This document shows positions 11,533 through 24,700 of a stretch of DNA of 64,000 bases, in pieces (the first letter of the stretch is position 1; each line of letters opens with the position of its first letter). Origin of the DNA: Gyrodactylus bullatarudis (lineage: Eukaryota; Platyhelminthes; Monogenea; Gyrodactylidea; Gyrodactylidae); the NCBI GenBank assembly GCA_012064415.1, contig SSNU01000792.1:62001-126000 (forward strand), written 5' to 3'. The notes beneath the pieces were generated by a model, which saw only the letters and a list, made by a program, of their open reading frames with translations, was not told the DNA's origin and searched no databases. The translations under genes and the position numbers were made by a program.

Positions 11533-11743
11533 CCCTCAAACGGATGAAAGAAAAATAGCGTGATTTTATTGCACAAATAATTCGTATAAAACTTTTGAAT
11601 GATCATTACAAACAGGATTATTACACAGAAAAAATTGTGTCTTGTTATATTAATAAGTAAAACCTATCTCGAAGAATAGAAAATTATTAGAGAATTATTG
11701 AAATAGGGTTGGGATCCATTGGACCCCAATTTCCGGATGAGGG
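11533..11743. mobile_element. piggyBac-like MITE, 211 bp
   Basis: TTAA duplications at 11529-11532 and 11744-11747 flank imperfect inverted termini (CCCTCAAACGGA on the left, TCCGGATGAGGG on the right). A near-palindrome GGGATCCATTGGACCCC lies just inside the right end, as in the larger piggyBac element at 5149. There is no coding capacity. Confidence 0.7.
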
Positions 11744-11936
11744 TTAACGATGTCAGGATGAATCAGTTGCTGGGAAAAAATACTTTCAAAACAGTTGATG
11801 GAGTTGAACGAATATTTTTGCGAGGTAAGAAATCATCTTAATCAGACTATAGTCTAGGACACGCGGGGTGTCACATTTCAAAAAAAATGTGGAATTAAAA
11901 TTTTATAATCCTACTGATAACGAACTATTCCGTTAA

Positions 11937-11980
11937 CACTTTCGATACCAGAGGTCATATATAACCTCTATGTTCAAACT
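11937..11980. mobile_element. Solo end of the same piggyBac family as 5149-6974
   Basis: TTAA at 11933-11936 is followed by CACTTTCGATACCAGAGG and then the palindrome GAGGTCATATATAACCTC. This closely follows the right terminus of the piggyBac element in the semaphorin intron. No matching second end was found nearby, so this is a truncated remnant. Confidence 0.55.
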
Positions 11981-12724
11981 GACTTTTTTCAATGATTTTG
12001 AAACATTTTTTATGATTATTTTTTGATAGTATATCACAAACTATCTTAGTTTGCTATCATGCTATACTTTCGCTAGCCAGGCATAAGAATGCCATAGATA
12101 TTTGAACTTTTACCGAAGGAGGTAGAATTCCTTAATTCATGATTCTTTTTGATCGAAATTATTAAACTTATCAATTTTCAGAGATAATAAGATTTATTTC
12201 CATAGAAGCTAAATAGTTTATCCAAAATAAGGTATATTTTTTATACATAAAATCAATGAACAGTTCCATCAATAGTCTCGTGAAAATGGGGGCAATTTTC
12301 AACCCCATTTTACTTTAGATCTTCAATATCTAGGTTATTTTGTAATAAGATCGAATGAAATTTAAAAGATATCCTTTTTGGCATTAATTGAGTCTTTGAA
12401 ACAATTAACTTTCAAATAAATCCCTTCATTGGCAAAGTTTCACTCTAAATTACTCACCAGTAAATGGGAATTTCAATATAAATCAGACCCTGATGAAATT
12501 ATGTGTAAGTAAAGATTTTCATAAAATTTTGTCCTAGTAAATGTTTTTTATCATCACATTTTAGGTAATTCTGTGAGATAATTAAGCTTGAAACTTTATT
12601 CGTTCAGCTATGGTATCAAAAATGTAACAAAAAAGAGGATGCAATCACTTAGGGGAAACTGTTGGTTAATTTTACTAATTTTAAGAAAACTCGAAAATTT
12701 AATTTATTCACAATATCCCCTAAA

Positions 12725-15700
12725 CTAAGTTCTAAGGTCAGATTCAGTCAAATTAAGTTTATTAAATTGACATGTCGTGTTATCCTTATGTATAACTGAA
12801 ATGCCCCATTTTGAGGTTAATTTAATATGGTGACAAACCTGTTGGTATTGATCATTGTTTAGCATTGTTTTTGATGAACACTCATTGAGTGTGGAGAGAC
12901 CCCCATTTCTTTTGATCAATGTTGACTGATTGTACCTGGGGTCGATGGGGGTAGAGCTGGCTGAAATTGTCTGGGAGTGGGACGGATGAAAGGAATTAAC
13001 CATGGGGTTGTTATTACAATTCTGGTGATAACCGTTTTGGCCACCTCGGGCCAAGGATGAATAGAACATGTCATTTGAATTGGGATAATTATTACTTCCA
13101 CAATTGGGATAGTTCATGTTAGCATTTGTATCTGAGTTGATCATCATCTTTCTCTGATTCATCAAAGGGGTCGTATGAGCCGATTCATTCCCATGATTAC
13201 TGGGATAGTATAAATTCGAATGGATAGGACCAACACCTGGATACATGGCAGAGTTGAAGTTGTTCATGTGAGCGTCAGAATTTGTCTGCATCATTATACC
13301 GTTTGAGCAAAGCGGATCAGCTGGAGAATAATGATGTTCTATGATGACTTGGCCATTCTGATTACCGGCGGCAGAATGTTCATGATGATGGTGATGGACG
13401 GTGGGATATGGCTGGAATTTTTTATTCATCGATAGAGTGTCAAGGTTAGCATGTTGTTGTAGGTACGCAGATTGATTAGTTGGACTCATGGGATAGTTTG
13501 AGGAGAGCTTTGGAGATGTTGGATCGATAAAAGTATCATTGTAGGCTCCATGATGATAGCGATTTGTTAAAGTACCATTAGGATAGCATTTCAATGTTGA
13601 GTTGTAGTCGTATGAAGTAAAATCTATCAAGAGTAAAGTTATTTTTGCATTAGTATTTCAAGAAAACTCAATGATTGGTTGATATGAAATCGGGAGTTTA
13701 TGAAAAATCTAAATTTTTTCAATACGATCTTGAATATTTTAGATTTGCTGAAATGAGTTGCCTTATTTCCTCGAAAATATTCTGAGGTTGCTGACTGAAA
13801 GTCATGCTAGGGTTAAGAACAAACGAAGTTCTTGGCGAATAAAGCTTTATTTTCGTCGGTTCTCTTCGGTTCTTTCAGCCAGGAACCTCAGAATATTTTA
13901 GAGATTTTTAGGAATCCACATCCTCCTATGTACTAACATTTGTGGAAATTCTAGAAAAATATAGTCATTATTTTAGAATTAGACAAGGAAGAGAAATAAA
14001 ATTTTCCACCATTTTTGAGTGATTTTGAATTACCAAAATAGTGAAAATGTTCAAGAAATCGAAATCCAAGTTCCAAACGATAATGAGTTGGAGCATTAGA
14101 TTTAGATTGATTTTTTCCCTTATCTGGACCTTTCTTTTGCCAACCCTCACCATTTTTATTCTAATAGATTTATTAATTAACGAGAAAACAAGATCAAGAT
14201 CTCAACCAGTCTGATTGAACAAGATAAGTACAGTAATGAGCTTGAAATAAATAGAATTGAGTATTTGTACTGATCCAAGTTTTGTGGAAACTTCCTAATT
14301 CACGGGTAGTTAATTCAGTTAATACAAATTGCTCAATAACTAGTCTCAATTACATGACTACTTTGGTCAAAATATTGGAGGGAGTCTTTAGAAGTATTAA
14401 TTCCTAAATAATGTAAGAACAGACATACCCTCAGGTCTTGAAAAGGTGTTTGTAGTGGATCTTGGATTAGAGAGAATATTTCCATTATTCTCACCGACAG
14501 CTATGCAATTTTGCTCTTGTCGGATGAGTCGATGCTTCTTTTTCCTCTTTTGTACACAATATATTAATATCAGGGTGAAGAGAAGAGTAAGAATGACAAA
14601 GGCACAAATGGGTACAATAACTGTTAACAAGAGCAAGTATTTTGGATAGGTTTTAGTGCTGAGAGTGTCATTATTGAAAGGTTTCATGAATGCCCTTTTA
14701 TCTTCAATGGTGCCAGATCTCTTGCACAAATTATGAAGAGAGATTTCAGATTTGTTGAGTTTAAGCTTCAACTCTTGATGGATAAGCTGGACAAGTTCAT
14801 GAGCTGCAAGACGAGTTTCAAGTCGCTCAAATTTCTGAATGGGACATTGACTTTCGATGTTTCTCCTCGTTCGATATCCATCCAGGCCTAAAACCAATAA
14901 TGATTCTGATGCTGCCATTACGATGAATGTTTTCACTGAAATGAAATATGGAATATTTCATAAATGATTTGATAGAAATATTAAAAATTAAATTGGCTTC
15001 CTACCTGTAATAAAGGTAAACATTCGCAATTAAGTAAAAAGAAGAAGAATTAGTTGGCAGTTACAATTTGATTCTTTTCTTATTATAACGATACTTCGAT
15101 GAGTTTAACCAATCAGATTATGTTTATTTCTCACTTTTAAAAGATCAAGTCAGTGTGTAATAGTTCCATGAGAACAAATAAATAGTTTACCACTCAATAA
15201 TCATCAAAATCCTTTAAGAATTAAACATTTTCCAACCAATCCTCTAATATATTAGGAAAACATACCATCTTTCTGTTCAATTTTGAGCAGGACAATGTCC
15301 ATCTTACAAGTTGGATCATGATTGCAATTGATATCGTTCAAGAATCGGTTCATAAGCTTCATCAAGAGCCAAGTTTCAATAGTCCGGCTATACAGGGAAG
15401 ATTCACGGATTAATTCAAGCTTAATCAGGTGATTAACACTGTTGATAAAAGTATCCGGATAGTAGTTTTCAGTTAACTGGTACTTTTTTGGATACCATGT
15501 AGGCATTGAAACAGTGACATAGAAATCACGGTCAATTGGTACTCTATCCCGGATAATCAGACGGACTCTGAAATGGTATGGGGAATTTTCGACAAAATTA
15601 GTCATGGGTATTCCAATCAGGTCATGACCTCTGACATATTTACTCATGGAACTGGACTGGAGATAATGAATCCAGCTGGATTCTTTGTTTCCTATGAGAG

Positions 15701-18700
15701 AGAATCGAATTAGGTTTAAGTTCCTGATTGGACAGAATCAATGATAGAAATGGACTCATACTACACCATGGAGATTAAAAAAACAGGGGAATGAATAAAA
15801 TTCCCTGAGTATATAAGGCGAAAAATGAAAAGCAATCACGCGAGTTTAATCTCTCTATCAATTGTAAGCTAAACTTGATATCAAGCAAAGATATATTTAT
15901 AAGGTGGATTTGTTCCATTAAAATGTATTTGCGTGTTGATTCATAGTGAATTTCAAAAAGACTTCCTCTAATAGGGCATTTTTCTCAATACAGTTAAATT
16001 ATTCATTTCTCTCAAAGCAAATTTAGCTTTAATTTAAAGATATTTCTCTTTACAAAACCTCAATTTACTCATCCAAGAACTCAAGGATCGTGATAAAAAA
16101 TTTACCTATGAAGTTGGGAATCTATGATCATATATTTTTTCGAAACCAGATCATAATTATAAAAAAATAATAATTTCAGTTACCCCAAGTTTAAAGAGTG
16201 TTTCATATTATTGTAGTTAGCTTTCTCAATCATAATTTTAAGAAAATAATTGTCAGTGAAAATATAGCATAGGGAAAGTATAAAAGATTTAAAAAAATAA
16301 GATCTTTTATTTGGTATATATAGTGGTAGAAAAAATAAAAGTATTCACTAGAAATTGTCTCTAAATCACTTATTAAAAGTTATTGAAAATGGAAAGATGA
16401 CCCATTCGATAGAGAATATTCGTTTCTATCAGAAATTACTTTTACTCGTACAAAGAGTTCATTCATATTTTCATAAATACAAATTTACAATATTTCATTA
16501 AATTTCAAAACGAAAAATTAAAAGTATTCACTTTTATTTTGTAAAATCTCCCCTACCAAGTACAACATTTAAGCACCTTTTTGACATGGAATCATACAAA
16601 TTTTCTATTATTTCTTTTGGGATTGATTTCCACTCTTCATTGATTCTTTGAACTAGTTCTTGCCTATTTGAATATACTCTCCCTTGGGAATAGACTTTTT
16701 GAGATAAAATTCCCCACAAGTTTTCAATCGGATTCAAGTCGGGGCTCCTAGCTGGCCATGACAAAATCTGTATCTCATTATCATCAAACCATGTTCTAGT
16801 TGATGCTGATCGATGACAGGGAGCATTATCTTGCTGGAATATCATCTCGCACTTATGAATTTCCTCCTTAAAGGGTAATAGCTGATCCTCAAGCAATTTC
16901 TGATATGAATTTGAATTAAGCTTCTCATCAATAACGACAAGATTTCCAGTTCCTTGCTTTGTGATAAACCCCCAAACCATTACATTGCCTCCACCAAATC
17001 CTCGTTTGATTTTAGTAGGTCTAGGTAGAGACTTGTCAATCCAACAAGAAGAAAGGCCATCAGGTCCATCCAAATTGAATTTTTTCTCATCTGAAAACAT
17101 GATTTTACTCCAATCTTGGTTTTGGACAATTTTATCATGAGCCCACTGGTATCTCGATTCCCTATCCTTGATACTTAGATTAGGAACCCTTTTTGGTCTT
17201 CCCCAATAGATATTAGGATTAGTATTCAAATAATTTTGAACTGTTCTAATGCTGACATTCAATTTAAGCTCAGCTTTTATTTGAGAAGCTGTTGCTTTTT
17301 TCTTGATGGCTAGATTGACAATTTTTTTAATCAGGCAATTGGGTATGGATCTCTTTCGGCCTCGCTTTTTCGGATTTAGCTTCTTTTGTTTGACTGAAAA
17401 CAAATTATTAACAGTTCTACATGAGCATCCGATTATTTTAGCTATCTTCCGATTGCTTGAGCCATCTTGTTTTAATTTGTTGACAAAATCTCTATCACAG
17501 CCTCTCAGCTTCGAAAATTTCAATTTTTTAACGAACATTTTTGAACTATGTTTAGTTTATTGGCGATAATATATTTGAATGTACTGTGTAAGAGATATAA
17601 TGAAAATTCAGAATTCAAAGTCTAATTCTAACTGGGAAAAAAGGTGATTGAAACTGAATACTTTTAATTTTTCGTTTTGAAATTTAATGAAATATTGTAA
17701 ATTTGTATTTATGAAAATATGAATGAACTCTTTGTACGAGTAAAAGTAATTTCTGATAGAGACGAATATTCTCTATCGAATGGGTCATCTTTCCATTTTC
17801 AATAACTTTTAATAAGTGATTTAGAGACAATTTCTAGTGAATACTTTTATTTTTTCTACCACTATATTTATGTAAATGAAATCGGAGGATGAATAAGAAT
17901 GATTTTCATTAGAATCTAAGTGAAAAGGGTAATTTTGCGATTCCCATAACATGATCATTAAATTTCATGTATTTTTTCGTTTATTAATGGTCTTTGATTA
18001 TCACGATTGCGATTTATCAAATTTTCAAGGCAATAAAGAAACAGTACAAAAATTTAACTATTTAGGATAGATAGTCTTCGAAATGAATTGGATGAGCCTA
18101 TCCAGTGGAAAATAACTCAACTCACCAGATTGTGAAACTTTGATATCTGATAGATCACCCAGATTATTGATGACAATTTGGGGAAACATTTCCTGATTGA
18201 AGGCGATTCCTATGAATGAAAAATTATAATGAATACACTATTTATTTACAATATATACAATGGGCATTGAAAATTTACAAGCTAAATGAATTTTGAAACT
18301 ACAAATCATCAGGATACATAGGAGAATGATGATGATAATATTTGAGCACTTTATGAGTTATCTGCTGTATTGTGTTAAGATAATTTTACAAATTAATACA
18401 TCTCTTCTCCAAATTTGTAAGTTTATTGACTGTTTGTCTTTGCAACAAGTGTACTTTTATCAAAGTTATTTGAGATTTCTTGGCAAGGTTCAAAAGACGT
18501 TGTATTCAAGTGAATATTACCTTTCTTATTTTGGGAAAATTGAGGAAAACATTTGAGACATTGCATGTAGAAAACTTGTTAGATTAGAACTCAGCTTGAG
18601 GACTGAAACATTGGGTGATATATGTAAAGCTAGTTGATATTTTCATTAAAATCTTGACAATGATGAAATACATCATTTTGGTGGAGGGATAATATCTTGA

Positions 18701-21700
18701 TAGAAGAGGATTTAAACAGAATACCAATGTCATTAGTCAAGGAAATCAAATACAGCCGTCAAAGTTGTGATTTTAACACTTTGTATCGTGTAGATCAAGT
18801 CTAAATTTAATAATATTTATTGAAAATCTCAGATTCAATTATGAATAGTTCTATTCTCGATGATCTTGCAATTTTATGATTTTTTTGATTCAAAACATAC
18901 ACTTTCAAAATTATAGAGAAAATCTTTCTTTGGAAAAAATTTTGAGACGATTTGAATTTCAAGTATTTTTACTGCTTCAAGATCAAAAGATTTGGATGAT
19001 CCGAGATCAGTTCAAATTAAGGGCTCTTTGTCTATTGGTGATATTGAAAAAAAACGTTGTAAGCAAAAAAATATTTCAACTCAAAGTTTGAAAGTCGCGC
19101 CAACTTGAAAATTTTTTCTTGATGAAATAAAAAACGAGACCAGCTGTAGGTTTATGTGAACTCAAAGTACCAACAAAAAATCCCATATTTACAGAGACAA
19201 ATATTTATTACATTGATTTAATGCTATATAGTCGAGAAACGTTGTGATGAATGCATTACGCTACAAGGGCGTTATCTCTGTTATAATTTTCAGTAATTTT
19301 CTTTTTCACTAGGCAAGCAAAATAGAATCTACATTACCCCCAATACAGTCAACATCATTAATATGTATTAAAAATTTACGATAATTTTTCCAAGAATGTT
19401 TGCAGAAAAAATTTAAAAACAAACAAACAAGCACTCATTCATTGTAGTAGAATTACAATCTAAGGAAATTGAACATTAATTATCATTGATAAAAACAACA
19501 GCTTACTCATTCATATACCCTCTCTGTATTCCTAGTCAACAGTAGAATGTATGAGTAATAATACAGAAATACGTACGTATTAATGGAGTTTCATTTAATT
19601 TTAATTGGAATAAAAACAAAACAAGGTAGAATTTATAGTTTGTGTTTCCGTAGATTCTAGAGTGAGGTCCACTGAATTCATTAGAATTGTATCATAATTA
19701 TTCATTATCATTTGTTTTAAGAATGCTTTCCAAAGGTTCATTAATAAGTAGTGTTAATTTTTAAATGATTAAAGTTAACCCTTCATGTCCCATTGTTCCA
19801 CCAGTGGAACACAACTCTTTCTCGAGCGATAATTTTAACTGAAAGATACTTAGAATAATTTTTCCACCTATCATTACAAAGGAAATTTATTAAGCTACAA
19901 AATTATGTATAATTCATAAAGATTTCTTTTTAGTGATGCAGATCATAGTTAATTGAAGAAGGGTGATTTTTTGAAAATGTTGTCAAAAAATGCCAATTTT
20001 AACTACTATTATCTTTGAAATGATAAGTCGGCTTACAAAAAGGAGTTCAGAATCAGCGTAATTATTTTGGTTAGGTTGCAAATTTTCTCATTTGTAAAAA
20101 TATTGAAAAAGATTTAAGTAGAAATAAACACCAAAAGATTCGTTCATTAAAGAAGCTTTAACATCTTTTAAATTTTCCACGAAAATGAAATAAATTAAGG
20201 AATAAGGTTGAAATTCCATCAAAACTCGGTCTGTAGAACCTGTAATCAAGGTATATATCTACTGAGTACAAGTGATTTCGAGAAAAAAAGAGAAACAAAA
20301 CCAGGATTTTATTATTTTTCATCCAATGAAACTCACCAGCATAGACGGTAAAATTTCTGACCACATCCCTTGTCGAGTAAGATTTGCATTCCTTATCTTG
20401 TTTATCAAGACGTGTTAAACGAACGGAAATCTCCATTTGATGATCGATCATTCGAAAATGGGGAATCCTTAAACTGTCCGTGTTGGTCTTGAGGAAGTAT
20501 CTAAGATTTTCGATAATCTTTTCAAGATATGCTATGGCCGAGGCAGTGTTACAACGTTGGTGTTGACTCAATTCATGAAATTCATTGAGAACAATTGAGT
20601 GTGAGACCCTTGCGAGTGGAATCCAATGCCATGTCACATTTAAATCTAAGAATAATTTATAGAGTTCATTAAAATGTCAAGAGAAGCCTAATCTCTCTCA
20701 TAATTTATACAACTTTAGGGTACTTTTTACGGTTATTCGGTTATTCGAAAGAGAATTAAATTTTTGAATCCGCACCAAATTTCGAATGAATTTTACTACG
20801 ATAATTATTAAAACTTGACTTAATTTGGAAAATATAATTACAGATCTGAAATCAGCACAAAATTTTATCTGGATCAAGTTCTCATTGCACTTAGTCTCCT
20901 ACTGTTTAATTTATAAAATTCCCTTTTTTGAGAAATCAGTATGACTTTTCCGATAGGAGTGTATTCTGATAAATCTGATCCTCTTCTGAAAATTTGAATG
21001 CGTCAAATGGAAATTTTTGAATTTTATCTTTGAAAATCTTCATTTCTGTGCAAAAGCGTCCAAATTATCAAATAGACTGGAATATTGTTCAGGAAGAAAA
21101 GTAATTTGTATTTTTCCTTATTACTCACCTTTATCACGACCATAACTCCATGAGGATATGTAAACACTCATTCTAGAATATGGATCATTGTAGTTGTCAT
21201 TACATTCTGGAATGACGCAATTCGGTGATAGGTAATTTGATAGATATTCAACAAATTCATTGATTGCAAGAATAACCTTAAAGTTGTCATCCTCTTCCGA
21301 ATTTCTCAGCCAATCAGCCGGAGAATATGTTGATTTCAGTTGGCTGATTATCTTGTGTGAGTTAAACTCCAACTTTTGCAGGAACGGCTCTTCCTGTCTG
21401 ATGTGAAGGTGAAATATTGGATTTTGATTGGGCAAGGAAAGGCGAAGGGCACCGCTCTCTGACAGCATTGTACAAAGATTGAAGCTATATCTTTGATTAA
21501 TGTCCACTTTGTCAGCGTCTGTAACTAGGCCCATAATCATGTCTTCACTCGAGTTGAATGCTAGCCATCTGGGAATACTTTGTTGTGTGAAGTCTGGAAT
21601 TAATTATTTGTGAGTTACTTTTTTACCATAATAAATATTTTACAAGAAATTAATGCACAGTTCAACCCTCCCCCCTTTTTTAAAGCAGGTAAATATTTGA

Positions 21701-24700
21701 AATTGATAAAAACTTGGGTTAAATTTAGAATTCTCAGTCAATGGTCATCCAAAAATTGAGGAGTGTTGGATTCAGCTTTTTTCAGCAAAACAAGGAAGAT
21801 AAATGAAATCTAATAAGAAATTAAGTCTTCTGATTATTATTATCAATACTTTATCAACATAGGTCAAACTCTTTTATCATACTGTATTCGTTAATCTGAT
21901 TAGAAAATATTAATCATGGAAACATAACTTTTCATGGACAGTGGAATGATTTGATGTATGCTTCGGCCCCTACACATACCCGTGTGTAGGGGCTTAAATT
22001 TACATTATAGACCGGAGCATACATCAAAAAATTCCACTATACGTGAAGACCCTTTTCTGATTGACTGTAGTCTTTTGCATTTGACGGGCTAGTCGTATCA
22101 CCAAAGAAGTTGCGTAAAGACAATCACTGGCGAAAGGTTTGGAAGGCCAATAGGGAAGGTCCCTATTTTTGAAAACGGGAAAAAATGTTTATATCAGATG
22201 GTTTTTCCAACTCATTGGAACACGTTTATTACAAAAATTCGGGCTTGGAAGCTCTAGCACTCAAGGGAAAGCTTTTACGAGTTCTCATCCTCGTATTGAC
22301 CTATTTACTCAAAAGTAGGTTTATGATACAAAAAATCTTGTTTTAGTAAACTGCAAGTTTTTTGTGGATAGGTAAAAAGAATCATTTCACTGCCGCATAT
22401 AATAATATATTATATAGATATCATAGATCAAAAGTTTGGACCAAAAAGTTCTTCAGGAAGTTCTTTTCGGTATAGATTGATTATAACGTTGTTCGCTTTC
22501 TACCTGAGTAGAATAAAAAAATTCAGATTATCGTAATACTTTTACTCGTGATAAAAACTGTCAGGTAGCAAGCGAACAATTTTAATCAACTTATAAGTCA
22601 AGATATCATAGAGTTCATTTATAACAGTCATTTATCCTATTTAATTTGATCTATTATAAAGTTTTCAAGTTGTTGATAATGTTAATCGTGACTTTTTGAA
22701 ATTAAAAGACAATATATAGCAATTTAATCCTTTCGTTTCATTGACCAATGCCTAAGAATTCTAATATTGACCAAAGGTTTAAACAAACTCTACTATAAAA
22801 CTAATTTTTACTGAATTCAAGATAATATAACAGATTTTACAAGATTAGACACTTAATCAATGATATAATTCCATTGGAGAATCAATAATGAACAGGATAA
22901 GTTCACTAATCCTTTTGAAGAGATGATAAAGAAATTATTTCTCAAAGTTGACAAGTTAATCTACTGGGAAGATTGTACTTTATACTTGAGCATTGCAGCA
23001 CTTAGCTAATCAAAACTTGACTTAATTCTACCCCCATTTGGAAGAAGAAAAGATGATCTAATATAGTTAATGCCAAAATCCCATTTTTAGAACTTTAAAC
23101 TATAAATTTTTATTTATTTGAAAGTTGGAGGTTGATCAAAAGAGTTTTTTCAAGATTACCCTCAAATTACCGATAGTTACCTCATTTTCGAGAGATTTTG
23201 AATTATCGAAATTTCATTGATTTTCAAGTAGTGAAAATGATCGAAAAGTTGAAATTCAGCTCCCAAACGATAATAAGGCTATGCATCAGATAAGATTCAG
23301 TTGAATTGATTTTCTTGTCTAATCCTGATCTTGAAAAAACTCTTTTGATCAACCTCCAACTTTCAAATAAATAAAAATTTACAGATCAAAGTTTGAAAAA
23401 ATGGGATTTTGGCGCCAAATCGAAATCTGAGAAATGGCCATATTTTTCATAAAAATATTTTTTTTCAGATTTTTTTTCTTCATATGGTGAAAGTGGGCAG
23501 CATGAGTAGGATTCCAGAAAATCTTCAACATATTCGAATTCTTGATGAAAACATGGATTCCCAACTTTATATCAATTAGCTTTAATTAGTCATTATTTTG
23601 TAAATTTGATTAATGCTACTTTCAAATGTAATAATAACTTGAGAAAATGATATATATAAATGTACAGTTATACTGACCTTCATTGCAGAGAGTCAGCTTC
23701 TTCGATGACCTCTTCCTGACAATGGGAATTCTAAAGGGGAGACCTTTCACGATGTTTGTATTATTCTGGACACTGTAGAGAGGAATTTCTAATGGAAATA
23801 AAACAGTATTATTATTTATTTTTCTTCATTGTTCAAGTAACAATTTAATTTGGAAAGGGGAAAGTAACATTTTCAAATAAAATTAATTATCATTCTATTA
23901 ACGATAGATAGAGAGAGAAATAAGAATTGGAGAATTTGATTAAGTTGCTTCTTTCAAAGTGAGAATTCCGTGAAACCAATCACATTTATCCTTGGTGAAA
24001 ATACTGTTTCTTTTCTCTCAAGAACCTGATTAAAAGTACAAATTAATTATTAAAATATTACCATATTGTTCCCTTAATGGGCATTGGCCGCCATAAATTT
24101 TATTCTTGACAGTTTCTTCAAGCTTCCTTGGGGTGAATTTATTCTGGATCAAGTCATAGTCTGGTCGATTGGAAGGTTTATTCTTGATAAAACTGTTGAT
24201 ATTATCCATTTCATTGAGTTCCAATTGTTCGCAAATTCTCTTCGAGTCAACCTGGGTCGCCTTGTTCATAGGGACGAGTATTAACCAATCAAATGTCATG
24301 ATAGTCTTTGGCTTGAGATAAATTGGCATATCGATAACAATAGGATTCCTTGAAGTTTTATTGCACTTTGAGAAGAGATATATAAGACGGATATTGCTGA
24401 TATCTAGCTTGATTGGTGCAGAGAAAGATAATAGCTGAATGAGACCCTGGTAGAAGGAGTGGAGCAATTGTAAGTTGCAAGTATCATCAGAATCCTTCAT
24501 GATGACTTTTGTGCGATAATTAACCAAGAGTTTATTGGTACGATCCAGACTCTTTGTAACAACTTGTAATTCGAGACGAAAGATATCAAGAGATATTGTT
24601 TCCAGAATAAAGGTTATGTTACTAGACTCTGGGGAGTAGCTGTCAAGCTCAGTGACAAAAATTAGACGAGACAAATTGAAGAATGTTACCAGAATGTTTC

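Larger units (their letters stand above)
10044..12724. other. AT-rich non-coding stretch with piggyBac-like remnants
   Basis: No gene is supported here. The stretch lies between the channel gene and the dystroglycan-like gene, both on the minus strand. It holds two small piggyBac-related remnants described separately. A minus-strand acceptor near 10968 (TTTTCCTAG) is followed by GTGATAGTAAACTGA, which could be an alternative tiny last exon of the upstream gene if its last listed exon is spliced at the GTTTGT near 12840. Confidence 0.4.

Noticed and set aside
15252..15647. Single-exon genes for each long minus-strand frame between 12.7 and 25.4 kb
   Set aside because: Their ends coincide with good donors and acceptors in matching phase, and domains run across the junctions, so they are exons of one gene.
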